From Streptomyces xanthophaeus (GTDB lineage: Bacteria; Actinomycetota; Actinomycetes; Streptomycetales; Streptomycetaceae), in the NCBI RefSeq assembly GCF_030440515.1, contig NZ_CP076543.1:4059501-4123500 (forward strand): a DNA stretch of 64,000 nucleotides, read 5' to 3'. The translations under genes were made by a program, and so were the position numbers. Shown here in pieces: positions 46,735 to 54,859 of this stretch. The notes under the pieces are model-generated. The model did not search any database, was not told where the DNA came from, and was given only the letters and a program-made list of their open reading frames with translations. Each line of letters opens with the position of its first letter. Within the stretch, counting starts at the first letter, position 1.

Positions 46735-47559
46735 TTAGCTGGTCAGCGCGGGCGGCGGGCCCTGGCTGCGGGGGCGTTCCTCGGTCATCCTGCCCCATAC
46801 GATCATCCGGTAGGTGCTGGTGAACTCCGGGGTGCAGGTGGTCAGCGTGATGTACCGGCCCTCGGATGTGAATCCCGACCCCTCCGGCACGGGCTTGATC
46901 ACCGCCACGTTCGACGGCGGGGTCTGCGCGAGCGACGAGGTCATCTCGTACGTGTAGTACGCGTCCCGGGTCTCGACCACGACGGGATCCCCGGGCACCA
47001 GCCGGTTGATGTAGCGGAACGGCTCGCCGTGGGTGTTGCGGTGTCCGGCCACCGCGAAGTTGCCCGCCTTGTCGGCCGGCATCGCCGACTTCAGCGCGCC
47101 GTCGCCGTAATGGCCGACCATGCCCTTGTCCAGCACCTTCGGCTTGCTGATGCCCTCCGCCACCGGGACCTTCACGTCCAGCTTCGGGATGTGGAGGATC
47201 GCGAAGCCCTGGCCGGGCTCGAAGGCCGTCACGGGCGGCGGTGCGGCCGCGGAGCCGCCAGGATCCTGCTCCCAGGTCTGGCGCAGGGAGCCGGCGGCGC
47301 CGTTCGCCACCCGCTCCGCCAGCAGGTTCGTGTACCAGAGCTGGTAGGCGACGAACAGCAGCATCACCAGGCCCGCCGTGATGAACAGTTCTCCGCCCAG
47401 CCGGCTCGCGATGACCACCGGGCCGCCCGAGGCGGGCCGCCTGCGCCGCCGGCCGCCCCGCCTGCGGGTGCGTCGGGCGGCCTGTTTGGCGGCTTCCTGA
47501 GCGGCCCTGCGTCGCGCGGCCCGGCCCTGCGTGGGCGCGGACGGCGCGACCGTGGTCAC
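46735..47559 (-). CDS. Class E sortase (second of three)
   Basis: This is a 274-residue sortase. A very basic N-terminus (first 45 residues mostly Arg/Ala) precedes one membrane helix (about 52-70). The barrel has catalytic His in VAGHRNTHGEPF, Cys in YITLTTCTPEF and Arg in STYRMIVWG. It is similar to its downstream neighbour, consistent with duplication; in S. coelicolor two adjacent sortases at this locus share chaplin anchoring. The GTG overlaps the pabA stop (GTGA). Confidence 0.93.
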   Translation of the reverse strand: MTTVAPSAPTQGRAARRRAAQEAAKQAARRTRRRGGRRRRRPASGGPVVIASRLGGELFITAGLVMLLFVAYQLWYTNLLAERVANGAAGSLRQTWEQDPGGSAAAPPPVTAFEPGQGFAILHIPKLDVKVPVAEGISKPKVLDKGMVGHYGDGALKSAMPADKAGNFAVAGHRNTHGEPFRYINRLVPGDPVVVETRDAYYTYEMTSSLAQTPPSNVAVIKPVPEGSGFTSEGRYITLTTCTPEFTSTYRMIVWGRMTEERPRSQGPPPALTS

Positions 47560-48194
47560 GCGACGGCCTTGCCCACCACCGGGGCCAGCCCCACCGAGCG
47601 CTCCACGGCACCCGCGTCACCGCACCGCACCAGCCAGTTGGCGAGCATGCGGTGTCCCCACTCGGTCAGCACCGACTCGGGGTGGAACTGGACGCCCTCG
47701 ACGTCGTGCTCCCGGTGGCGCAGGCCCATGATGATCCCGTCCTCGGTCCGCGCCGTGACCTCCAGCGCGTCCGGCAGGGTCCCGGGCTCGGCGGCGAGGG
47801 AGTGGTAGCGGGTCGCGGTGAACGGCGACGGCAGTCCCTCGAACACCCCGAGACCCTCGTGGATCACGGGTGAGGTCTTGCCGTGCAGCAGCTCGGGAGC
47901 CCGGCCCACGACGCCTCCGTAGGCGACCGCCATCGACTGCATGCCGAGGCACACGCCGAAGACGGGAACGGCCGTGCGCGCGCAGTGGCGGACCATGTCG
48001 ATGCAGACACCCGCCTCCTCCGGCGTACCGGGGCCGGGTGACAGCAGCACGCCGTCGAAGCCGTCCTGCGCGTGCGAGAGCTCGACCTCGTCGTTGCGCA
48101 GCACCTCGCATTCGGCACCGAGCTGGTAGAGGTACTGGACCAGGTTGAAGACAAAGCTGTCGTAGTTGTCCACAACCAGAATGCGCGCGCTCAC
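47556..48194 (-). CDS. pabA: Aminodeoxychorismate/anthranilate synthase component II (PabA)
   Basis: This is a 212-residue class I glutamine amidotransferase that feeds ammonia to chorismate-using synthases for folate or tryptophan. It starts SARILVVDNYDSFVFNLVQY, with oxyanion region LLSPGPGTPEEAG, nucleophile Cys in GVCLGMQSMAVAYGG, and the His-Glu pair in GVQFHPESVLTEWGH. GTG 48194 gives this canonical start and overlaps the small membrane gene. Mycobacterium has trpG/pabA at the same position, facing pknB, so the linkage is ancestral. Confidence 0.93.
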   Translation of the reverse strand: MSARILVVDNYDSFVFNLVQYLYQLGAECEVLRNDEVELSHAQDGFDGVLLSPGPGTPEEAGVCIDMVRHCARTAVPVFGVCLGMQSMAVAYGGVVGRAPELLHGKTSPVIHEGLGVFEGLPSPFTATRYHSLAAEPGTLPDALEVTARTEDGIIMGLRHREHDVEGVQFHPESVLTEWGHRMLANWLVRCGDAGAVERSVGLAPVVGKAVA

Positions 48195-48367
48195 GGAGTG
48201 GCTCCCGATCCCTCGTCCACCGTCACATCGTTGAACGGAAGAAGCGGCTCGGCCCAGGGGAAGACGTACTGGAACAGCACGAAGACCACCGCGAGGACCA
48301 GTACGAGTGAGATCAGCGCGCGTACCCACGCGTTTCCCGGCAGGTGCCGCCAGATCCAGCCGTACAT
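48191..48367 (-). CDS. Small single-pass membrane protein, unknown function
   Basis: This 58-residue protein starts MYGWIWRHLPGNAWVRALIS and has one transmembrane helix (about 17-38). A short outward tail, WAEPLLPFNDVTVDEGSGAT, follows. ATG 48367 has AAGGAA nine bases upstream; an upstream GTG at 48391 would add eight residues. Its stop overlaps pabA (GTGA). Location between sortase and pabA genes in the division block suggests an envelope role, but nothing more can be read. Confidence 0.8.
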   Translation of the reverse strand: MYGWIWRHLPGNAWVRALISLVLVLAVVFVLFQYVFPWAEPLLPFNDVTVDEGSGATP

Positions 48368-48456
48368 GCCGCCTGATTCCTTTTCGTCCACGTTCGTTCA
48401 ACGCACCGCAGGGGCGGTACGCGAACAGACTAAAGGCAGCGGCCCGAAAGGGTGGG

Positions 48457-49221
48457 TCACCCGGACAAACCCTCCGGCCGCCCCTGGGCGGCGGGGCGCG
48501 TACCGGTCAGCTCCGCCCAGACGACCAGCCGGTGGCTGTGACCCCATTCCGGATCGCAGGTCGTCAGCGTCAGATAGCGGCCGGGCACCCGGAACGGTGA
48601 TCTCTCCGGGACCGGATCGACCACGGCGACATCGGTGGGCAGGGTGCGCAGGGGTGCGGACCGCAGCGTGTACGTGTACCAGGTGCTCGCGTCCTTGAGG
48701 ATCACCTCGTCGCCCGGACGCAGTTGCGGGAAGTCCTTGAAGGGGTCCCCGTAGGTGCGCCGGTGGCCGGCCACCGAGAAGTTCCCGGTGGCGCCGAGGG
48801 GGGCGGTGGCGGCGTAGTGGCCGAGTCCCTTCTTCAGCAGTTCGGGGTCGGTGCCCTCCAGGACGGGCTTGACCCAGTCCGGGCCGAAGCGCGGGACGTA
48901 CATCTCCGCGAAGGCCCGGCCGGCGGGGTGGCGCTCCGGCTCCGCGGTGGGCGGCGGGGACACCGGCGGGGCCTTCGGCGGTTCCGGCTGCGGCGCGGCG
49001 GCCGGGGCCGCCGGGGCGGCCGCCCAGCGGTCGCGCATCCGGTCCATCTCCCCGTCCATGGCCCGGTCGGCCTTGACCCCGGTCCACAGCAGGACGTACG
49101 CGACGAAGAGCACGATCAGCGTGCCCGCCGTCAGGCACACCTCGCTGAACGTCCGTACCACCAGGCGCAGTACGACGTCAGGACGGACCCGATCACGGGG
49201 TGGGCGCCACCGGCTTCGCAT
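48457..49221 (-). CDS. Class E sortase (third, divergent member)
   Basis: This is a 254-residue sortase. One membrane helix (about 27-48) is followed by a long Pro/Ala-rich stalk (about 68-98). The catalytic barrel has His in SVAGHRRTYGDPF, Cys in YLTLTTCDPEW and Arg in SHRLVVWAEL. The TTCDP motif and the Pro stalk set it apart from the other two. ATG 49221 lies inside the end of the DUF881 gene, a 29-bp overlap. Its substrate may differ from that of the pair downstream. Confidence 0.92.
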   Translation of the reverse strand: MRSRWRPPRDRVRPDVVLRLVVRTFSEVCLTAGTLIVLFVAYVLLWTGVKADRAMDGEMDRMRDRWAAAPAAPAAAPQPEPPKAPPVSPPPTAEPERHPAGRAFAEMYVPRFGPDWVKPVLEGTDPELLKKGLGHYAATAPLGATGNFSVAGHRRTYGDPFKDFPQLRPGDEVILKDASTWYTYTLRSAPLRTLPTDVAVVDPVPERSPFRVPGRYLTLTTCDPEWGHSHRLVVWAELTGTRPAAQGRPEGLSG

Positions 49222-49966
49222 AGTGGAGGTCCACTGTGCCGGAGTAGCCGGGAAGTGTCAGCGCCTTGTGCTCGTCCACTTTCCAGCCGAGCCCGTACGC
49301 GTTCACGTACAGCTGGTAGTTCTGCAGGGCCGGAGAGGCGGCCAGGGCCTTCTTCATCGCGCCCGGGTCGCCGACCGCCGAGATCTTGTACGGCGGCGAG
49401 TAGACCCGGCCCTGGAGGATCAGGGTGTTGCCCACGCAGCGCACCGCGCTGGTGGAGATCAGCCGCTGGTCCATGACCTGGATGCCCTGGGCACCGCCGC
49501 GCCAGAGCGCGTTGACCACGGCCTGCAGGTCCTGCTGGTGGATCACCAGGTCGTTGGGCTGCGGTTCGGGCACGTTGGGGATGCGGGCGGTGGCGTTCGG
49601 CGGGGCGTCGTTCAGGGTGACCGTCAGACCCTTGCCGGTCAGCTCCTCGGTGCCGGAGGCGGCGCGCAGGGCGGCCAGCTTGGCGTCCTCGGCCTTGGTG
49701 CTGCCGTCGTCACGCTCCGCGAGGGCGTCCACCCGGCCGCGTGCGGCCGCGGTGCTCTGCTCCAGCGCCGCGTTGTCCTGGCTGCGCTCCTTGATGAGGT
49801 CCGACAGCTTCAGGAGTGAGGCATCCGTCCGGATGTTCGTACCCTTGGAGGTGTTGAAACTGGTGACGAAGAGCAGCCCGGCCAGGGCGAAGACGGCGGC
49901 CGTCAGCAGCCGGACCGGCCTGGCCCGGCGACGGGGACCCGCGGAGGAGTCGTCTGAATTGCTCAA
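49193..49966 (-). CDS. DUF881 family membrane protein
   Basis: This is a 257-residue protein with an N-terminal transmembrane helix (about 20-38), a coiled-coil segment (about 48-100) and the DUF881 domain (about 110-255). The domain shows GLTVTLNDAP, NDLVIHQQDLQAVVNALWRG and GAQGIQVMDQRLISTSAVRC. DUF881 proteins sit beside crgA in many actinobacteria and are thought to help division. TTG 49966 is chosen because AAGGAG is correctly spaced; GTG 49990 has no ribosome site. Confidence 0.85.
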   Translation of the reverse strand: MSNSDDSSAGPRRRARPVRLLTAAVFALAGLLFVTSFNTSKGTNIRTDASLLKLSDLIKERSQDNAALEQSTAAARGRVDALAERDDGSTKAEDAKLAALRAASGTEELTGKGLTVTLNDAPPNATARIPNVPEPQPNDLVIHQQDLQAVVNALWRGGAQGIQVMDQRLISTSAVRCVGNTLILQGRVYSPPYKISAVGDPGAMKKALAASPALQNYQLYVNAYGLGWKVDEHKALTLPGYSGTVDLHYAKPVAPTP

Positions 49967-50057
49967 CGTACCCTTCTCCTTCAACGCCACAGGTCCACTA
50001 CGCTAACGGACGCCCGGGGCAGGCAAGGTCCCCAGCGCATCGACAGGAGAGCCCCTC

Positions 50058-50312
50058 GTGCCGAAGTCACGTATCCGCAAGAAGGACGACTACACGCCGC
50101 CGCCGACCCGGCAGCCGCAGAGCATCCGGCTCACGAATCGCAGCTGGGTCGCCCCGGTCATGCTGGCGTTCTTCCTGATCGGACTCGCGTGGATCGTCGT
50201 TTTCTACGTGACCGAGACCCAGCTGCCGATCGAGGCTCTGGGCAATTGGAACATTGTGGTCGGTTTCGGCTTCATCGCTGCCGGATTCGGCGTATCCACG
50301 CAGTGGAAGTAG
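50058..50312 (+). CDS. crgA: Cell division protein CrgA
   Basis: This is an 84-residue CrgA. A basic N-terminus ([20 protein letters not shown]) and two membrane helices (about 31-50 and 63-80) are separated by the loop [13 protein letters not shown]. CrgA coordinates FtsZ ring timing and recruits wall enzymes; in Streptomyces it restrains sporulation septation. GTG 50058 has AGGAGAG upstream. It is divergent from the DUF881-sortase-pabA run and ends beside the DnaA-box cluster. Confidence 0.95.
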   Translation: MPKSRIRKKDDYTPPPTRQPQSIRLTNRSWVAPVMLAFFLIGLAWIVVFYVTETQLPIEALGNWNIVVGFGFIAAGFGVSTQWK

Positions 50313-50348
50313 CACCCGACAGCCCCTGATGGAAGCTCTCCCCATGAG

Positions 50349-50412
50349 TTATCCACAGCGTCATCCACACCTGAGGAAAAGACAGAAGATCTGTGGATAA
50401 CTCTGTGGAGAG
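50349..50412. other. Cluster of four DnaA boxes
   Basis: Two plus-strand boxes, TTATCCACA (50349-50357) and TCATCCACA (50361-50369), face two minus-strand boxes reading TTATCCACA (50392-50400) and CTCTCCACA (50404-50412). All four lie in the 115-bp gap between the convergent crgA and rhomboid genes. Clusters of DnaA boxes outside oriC that titrate DnaA are known in S. coelicolor; this may be such a site. Confidence 0.75.
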
Positions 50413-50427
50413 TTGACGCCGGTGTGA

Positions 50428-51306
50428 TCAGGTGAGTTCCGCGGTGCGGATCAGAATCACCATCGCGGCCAGCAGAAAAGCCACCGCGCAGGTGCCCCAC
50501 TGGACCAGTGCGCGATTGCGGCCGGCGGCTGGCATGAGCATGCCCAGACCCACCAGCGCTCCGGTGACCAGGCCACCCACATGGGCCTGCCAGGACACGG
50601 TGAGCGATCCGCCGAGCGGTACGAAGGTCAGCACCAGCATCAACACGACCATGACGATCACCGGCCGCATCTCGTAGCGCAGCCGCTTCGCCAGGACGAC
50701 GGTGGCGCCGAGCAGGCCGAAGACGGCGCCGGAGGCGCCGAGGGTCGGCACGTACGGCTCGCTCAGCAGGTAGACCAGCGCGCTGCCGCCCAGGCCCGAG
50801 AGCAGGAAGACCGCGAGATAGCGGACCCGGCCCAGCGCCGCCTCCAGCGGCCCGCCGATCACCCACAGCCCGATCATGTTGCCGATGATGTGCCACCACT
50901 CGACGTGCAGGAAGACCGAGGTCAGCAGCCGGTGGTACTCACCCGTGGCCACCCCGTGGACCGGGCCGCCGAGGTACTCCCGGTACCGGCCGCCGATCAG
51001 CTCCAGCTGGACCGCGAGCGCCGGGTCGAAGAGCGCCGCGAGGAACACCAGGACGTTGATCCCGATGAGGATCTTGGTGACCAGGTGGGGATCGGCGGCG
51101 ACCACGCCGCCCGCGACGGTGCGCGGGGCGTTCGCGGTCGGGTGGTGCCCGGTGCCGGAGCCCGCGCGGACGCACTCGGGACACTGGAAGCCGACCGAGG
51201 CGCTGATCATGCACTCGGGGCAGATGGGGCGCTCGCAGCGGGTGCAGCTGATCCCCGTGTCGCGGTCCGGGTGGCGGTAGCAGCCCGGCAGACGGTCGGT
51301 GTCCAT
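50428..51306 (-). CDS. Rhomboid intramembrane protease with N-terminal zinc finger
   Basis: This is a 292-residue rhomboid protease. A B-box-like zinc-finger (about 8-45) has CYRHPDRDTGISCTRC, CPEC and CPEC pairs. Six membrane helices follow with VEWWHIIGNMIGLWVIGGPL, the catalytic Ser in GASGAVFGLLGA and the catalytic His in WQAHVGGLVTGALVG. It cleaves transmembrane substrates within the membrane. ATG 51306 is used. Rhomboid next to crgA and ppiA is conserved in actinobacteria; substrates are unknown. Confidence 0.92.
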   Translation of the reverse strand: MDTDRLPGCYRHPDRDTGISCTRCERPICPECMISASVGFQCPECVRAGSGTGHHPTANAPRTVAGGVVAADPHLVTKILIGINVLVFLAALFDPALAVQLELIGGRYREYLGGPVHGVATGEYHRLLTSVFLHVEWWHIIGNMIGLWVIGGPLEAALGRVRYLAVFLLSGLGGSALVYLLSEPYVPTLGASGAVFGLLGATVVLAKRLRYEMRPVIVMVVLMLVLTFVPLGGSLTVSWQAHVGGLVTGALVGLGMLMPAAGRNRALVQWGTCAVAFLLAAMVILIRTAELT

Positions 51307-51349
51307 CGGTTCCCTAGGTCAGCGGCGGGGCAGGGAGGGGCCGGGGGGC

Positions 51350-51391
51350 GCCCCGCCGGTCCCGTACGTATCCAGTACGGACGGGCGGGGC
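51350..51391 (-). terminator. Hairpin terminator after ppiA
   Basis: GCCCCGCC (51350-51357) pairs with GGCGGGGC (51384-51391), and inside it CCGTAC (51362-51367) pairs with GTACGG (51375-51380), with a small internal loop between. It lies between the ppiA stop and the rhomboid start. Confidence 0.7.
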
Positions 51392-51421
51392 CGAAAGGTT
51401 CCCGGCGTCAGCGCTTCCCGG

Positions 51422-51949
51422 TCAGCGCTTCTCGACGACCACGGACTGGATGATCACGTCGTCCAGGGGGCGCTCGGTGCGCGGGTTGGTGGCGCTGGCG
51501 GCGATGGCCTGCACGACCTTCTGGCTGGCCGGGTCGGTGACCTCGCCGAAGATGGTGTGCTTGCGCGTCAGCCAGGCGGTGGGCGCGACGGTGATGAAGA
51601 ACTGCGAGCCGTTGGTGCCCGGGCCCGCGTTGGCCATGGCGAGCAGGAAGGGCTTGGTGAAGGCCAGGTCGGGGTGGAACTCGTCCGCGAACCGGTAGCC
51701 GGGGCCGCCGGTGCCGTTGCCGAGCGGGTCGCCGCCCTGGATCATGAAGCCGCTGATGACGCGGTGGAAGACGGTGCCGTCGTACAGCGGGTCCGTGGTC
51801 TTCTGGCCGTCGGTGGGGCGGGTCCATTCCCGGGCGCCCGTGGCGAGCTCGACGAAGTTCCTGACGGTCTTCGGAGCGAAGTTCTCCAGCAGCTCGATCT
51901 CGATGTCGCCGTGGGTCGTCTTCAGGGTGGCGTAGAGCTTCTCGGCCAC
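51422..51949 (-). CDS. ppiA: Cyclophilin-type peptidyl-prolyl isomerase PpiA
   Basis: This is a 175-residue cytosolic cyclophilin. Catalytic and binding segments are [40 protein letters not shown] and [13 protein letters not shown]. It has no signal peptide. GTG 51949 has GGAAGG eight bases upstream and gives the standard [15 protein letters not shown] start; upstream in-frame ATGs would add about 25 unconserved residues. A ppiA gene near crgA and oriC is general in actinobacteria. Confidence 0.93.
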   Translation of the reverse strand: MAEKLYATLKTTHGDIEIELLENFAPKTVRNFVELATGAREWTRPTDGQKTTDPLYDGTVFHRVISGFMIQGGDPLGNGTGGPGYRFADEFHPDLAFTKPFLLAMANAGPGTNGSQFFITVAPTAWLTRKHTIFGEVTDPASQKVVQAIAASATNPRTERPLDDVIIQSVVVEKR

Positions 51950-52123
51950 GGATCTGCCTTCCATAGTCATCACTGTCGGTCCAGATGGTCGCACGGAGCG
52001 CTCCGCGGCACTGAAATCCTCCACCCGTATGCCCTGTCACACATGCCTGTCCGCGATATGGCAGGCATGATCCGACAAAGGGTGGAAAGGTGAACTGTGT
52101 CCGCCACCGAGGAGGAGGATCCC

Positions 52124-52804
52124 GTGACCGGCAAGGAGAGCATGCGCCTGGCAGCCGAGAGCGCCAGGGAGAGTGTGCGGCACGCGACGGAAGTGGTGGC
52201 ACCGTACGCGGAATCCGCCAGGGAAGCCGCGGTGCACTACGCCCAGGAAGCGAACGAGCGGCTGGCGCCCAAGATGTCGTACGCGGCGACCAGCGCCGCC
52301 CAGCACGCCCGTACGACCTACGACTGCCATCTGCATCCACGGCTCAAGGCGGCGCGGACCCACGTGCCGCCCTCCGTCGACCGGGCGGCGACACAGGCGC
52401 GCCTGGCGGCGCGGCAGGCCGCCGAATACACCCAGCCGAAGATCGAGAGCGCGATCGCGGCCGCCACGCCGGTGGCCGAGGAGGCCGCGTCCCGGTCTAC
52501 GGCGGCGCTCGCGGCGCTGCGCGGCCAGGTGACGGCCAAGGAAGTGCAGAAGCTCGTACGCCGCCACGAGCGGCGCGCGCGCACGGGGAAGTTCCTGCGC
52601 GGTGCCGCGCTGGTCGGCGTACTGGCCTGCGCCGCCTACGCGGCGTGGCGGTGGTGGGACCAGCAGTCGAATCCGGACTGGCTCGTCGAACCGCCGGCGG
52701 CCACCGAGCTGTCGGCACGCGACGCGGCGCCGTCCGCCTTCGACGAGGAGCTGGCGGAGAAGGAGCGCGAGGCCGAGGCCGGCCCCGACGACAAGCAGCT
52801 CTGA
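52124..52804 (+). CDS. DUF5324 family membrane-associated protein
   Basis: This is a 226-residue Ala-rich helical protein matching a Streptomyces family of unknown function (DUF5324). Residues 1-150 form repeated amphipathic helices (ESARESVRHATEVVAPYAES and onward), like an apolipoprotein or late-embryogenesis protein. A membrane helix is at about 163-182 (RGAALVGVLACAAYAAWRWW), followed by an acidic tail. GTG 52124 has GGAGGAGG upstream; GTG 52097 is a weaker alternative. It is followed by a strong terminator. Confidence 0.8.
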   Translation: MTGKESMRLAAESARESVRHATEVVAPYAESAREAAVHYAQEANERLAPKMSYAATSAAQHARTTYDCHLHPRLKAARTHVPPSVDRAATQARLAARQAAEYTQPKIESAIAAATPVAEEAASRSTAALAALRGQVTAKEVQKLVRRHERRARTGKFLRGAALVGVLACAAYAAWRWWDQQSNPDWLVEPPAATELSARDAAPSAFDEELAEKEREAEAGPDDKQL

Positions 52805-52816
52805 GCGGCGCACGCG

Positions 52817-52855
52817 AAGGGGCCCGGATCCGGCTCACAGGGATCCGGGCCCCTT
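52817..52855. terminator. 15-bp bidirectional terminator
   Basis: AAGGGGCCCGGATCC (52817-52831) pairs perfectly with 52841-52855 around a 9-nt loop, between the convergent DUF5324 and LysM genes. Confidence 0.92.
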
Positions 52856-52881
52856 CCGCGTCCGCCGGGCCGTCGGCCGCG

Positions 52882-53418
52882 TCAGCCGGGGAGGGTGAGG
52901 ACCATGCCCGGGCGGACGAGGTCGGGGTTGGAGCCGACGACACCCCTGTTCATCGCGTAGAGCTCACGCCAGCGGGCCTCGTTGCCGAGCTCGTTCCGGG
53001 CGATCGCGGGGAGCGAGTCACCGGGCCGGACGGTGTACGTGCGCCTGGTGGCACTGGGCTTCGGCATCGGGGCCGCCGGTACCGCCTTGTGCGCGGCCGA
53101 GTGCGGGGTGGGTGTGTGCATGGCACCCGGCGCGGCGGCGGAGGAGGCCGCGGGCTTCGGCATCACGGTCGGCCTGGGGGCCGCGGGCACCGCCTTGTGC
53201 GCGGCGGACGTGGGGGTCGGGGTCGCGGGGGCGGGCCTGGGCGGCGCGGCCGCCGCCATGCGCTCGGCGGTGGCCCGGGTGGCCGAGGCGGCGTCGGCCG
53301 CCGAACCCGAGGAAGGCCTCCTGGCCTCGCCCGCCTGCTGCTGCACCTGCTCGTTCGCCTTCTCGGCGGCGTCGTGCGCCTTCTTCTTGTCGGACTTCAG
53401 GAAGTCGAAGAGTCCCAT
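52882..53418 (-). CDS. LysM domain protein with internal repeats
   Basis: This 178-residue protein starts MGLFDFLKSDKKKAHDAAEK, with no signal peptide. An Ala/Pro-rich middle contains two copies of the TPTP-SAAHKAVPAAP unit (about 73-88 and 107-122). A C-terminal LysM domain (about 130-178) reads YTVRPGDSLPAIARNELGNE then WRELYAMNRGVVGSNPDL. The start recalls cytosolic YgaU/Kbp-type LysM proteins, but the BON domain of that group is missing. Peptidoglycan binding is expected only if it is exported. Confidence 0.82.
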   Translation of the reverse strand: MGLFDFLKSDKKKAHDAAEKANEQVQQQAGEARRPSSGSAADAASATRATAERMAAAAPPRPAPATPTPTSAAHKAVPAAPRPTVMPKPAASSAAAPGAMHTPTPHSAAHKAVPAAPMPKPSATRRTYTVRPGDSLPAIARNELGNEARWRELYAMNRGVVGSNPDLVRPGMVLTLPG

Positions 53419-53615
53419 GTCTGTACGCCTCCGGCGTGATGCTGCCCCCCGGGATCGATACCTCCTTCCACTGTCCTGCACCGGGCGCCCCACGGCCCTG
53501 CGACGGGGCCGTCCGGGGGACACTCGGGCCAGGTCACGGCCCGTCCGGGAACACGGCGGGAAGGTACCGGGAAGGCCCGGCGCCACCATCGTGGGACACG
53601 ATGGAGGAGATTTCT

Positions 53616-54521
53616 GTGATCATCAGACAGGCCGCGGAGCGGGTAATGCTGGTCAGGCCCGGACCCGGGCTCGTGAGCGCCGCGATCGTGGCGGGCCTGG
53701 ACGTGTGGGTGGTGTCCGATCCCGGACCCCGCCCACCGGACGCACGGCTTCCCGCGGAGCTGCCCCCACAGCGGCTCCTCCGGGTGGACTTCGATGACAC
53801 GGCCGCGCTGCGCACCCTGCTGACGGACACCGTCCTCGAACACGGGATCGGGCAGATCCTCCATCTTTCGAGCGATCTCGAACGGGGTCTCGGCAGCGGG
53901 GCCGCGGCCGCCGCCGAGGAGGTGCTGAGGGAGCTGTCCGCGAGCCGCGGGAAGCCGGCCCGCGCACTGCCGGACGCCGTGACGATCCGGCGGATCCTCA
54001 ATGAGAGCCGGACCTCCGCGGTACGTGCCGAGGAGGCCCGGTCCGTCACCGAGGCGTGTTCCCTGGCGGAGGAGTTCCCCCTGCCCGTGGTCATCAAGTC
54101 GGCCGACAAATCGGGGTGTTGGTGGACCGTCCCGGTGCACGACCGCCCCGCGCTGGCCCGGTGGGCCGAACAGGCCGTCACCGCACGGCACTCGGCCCCT
54201 TACCTCGTCGAAGAGCTCCTGACCGGAGCCAAGTTCAGGGTGGAGACCCTCACCGTCGACGGTATGCACCTGGTCGCCGACATCGCCCCCGAGGGAACGG
54301 CGGCGCCGCTGCGCGACGCGGAGCAGGCCGGGATCCGCGCGACGGTTCGGGCCCTGCTGGATCTGGCCGGGTACGAATCGGGCACCACGCGGACGGATGT
54401 GCTGGTCAGCGCGCGGGGATCACGTATCGCGGCGGCCACGGAGCCGGACCGGGAACGGCGCGGTGACGGCCGTTCCCGCGCCACGGTCACGAGCGGTATC
54501 GAGAGGGGAACGGACCGGTAA
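53616..54521 (+). CDS. Degenerate ATP-grasp-like protein
   Basis: This is a 301-residue soluble protein. Residues 1-95 look like a pre-ATP-grasp domain (VMLVRPGPGLVSAAIVAGLD). Residues about 125-235 resemble the ATP-binding part of ATP-grasp ligases (LPVVIKSADKSGCWWTVPVH and APYLVEELLTGAKFRVETLT). The C-terminal segment that normally carries the Glu/Asn metal ligands is not recognisable; the protein ends in an Arg-rich tail. GTG 53616 has GGAGGAG six bases upstream. It may be a remnant, a non-catalytic binder, or an unusual member. Confidence 0.65.
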   Translation: MIIRQAAERVMLVRPGPGLVSAAIVAGLDVWVVSDPGPRPPDARLPAELPPQRLLRVDFDDTAALRTLLTDTVLEHGIGQILHLSSDLERGLGSGAAAAAEEVLRELSASRGKPARALPDAVTIRRILNESRTSAVRAEEARSVTEACSLAEEFPLPVVIKSADKSGCWWTVPVHDRPALARWAEQAVTARHSAPYLVEELLTGAKFRVETLTVDGMHLVADIAPEGTAAPLRDAEQAGIRATVRALLDLAGYESGTTRTDVLVSARGSRIAAATEPDRERRGDGRSRATVTSGIERGTDR

Positions 54522-54606
54522 GGGCTGCGGCCAGTCTGTGTCTTGTCGAGAGCGGCCACCGCACCACACGGAAGCCGCACCGGGTACACATCAGGGGGTT
54601 CGAGAG

Positions 54607-54789
54607 ATGCGCAGCAAGCTGGCCGGACTGATCGGGATCATCGCGGCGACCCTGGCGTTCGGGTTCGGTGTCACGGTCGACAGCCAGGCCGACACCGGTA
54701 AGCCCTCCGGCCACCAGGTCCTCGCGGAGGACAAGGGCCCCGGGGTCGCCTCCCCGGCCCCGTCCCCGGCCCCCTCCACCCGTCGGTGA
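54607..54789 (+). CDS. Small secreted peptide, unknown function
   Basis: This 60-residue peptide has a clear signal sequence, MRSKLAGLIGIIAATLAFGF, and a likely cleavage near residue 33 (DSQA-DTG). It leaves a roughly 27-residue mature part rich in Pro, Ser and Gly, ending PAPSPAPSTRR. It has no Cys. ATG 54607 follows AGGGGG. It sits between an ATP-grasp-like gene and a STAND regulator gene and is closed by a 20-bp hairpin, so it is likely a real expressed gene. A signalling role is speculation. Confidence 0.6.
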   Translation: MRSKLAGLIGIIAATLAFGFGVTVDSQADTGKPSGHQVLAEDKGPGVASPAPSPAPSTRR

Positions 54790-54808
54790 CCTGCTTGCCG
54801 TGCGCATC

Positions 54809-54851
54809 ACGGGACTGCCCCGCACCGGACCCCGGTGCGGGGCAGTCCCGT
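54809..54851. terminator. 20-bp bidirectional terminator
   Basis: A 20-bp stem (54809-54828 with 54832-54851) with a 3-nt loop separates the small peptide gene from the convergent regulator gene, which ends nine bases away. Confidence 0.93.
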
Positions 54852-54859
54852 TTCCGCGC

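Noticed and set aside
48166..48174. TTGTCCACA, a perfect DnaA box, inside pabA
   Set aside because: It is produced by the conserved codons for V-V-D-N-Y at the start of PabA, so coding constraint explains it.
53616..54789. A graspetide-type RiPP cluster (ATP-grasp plus precursor)
   Set aside because: The peptide has a Sec-type signal and lacks the Thr/Glu/Asp core repeats of graspetide precursors, and the ATP-grasp protein lacks its catalytic end.
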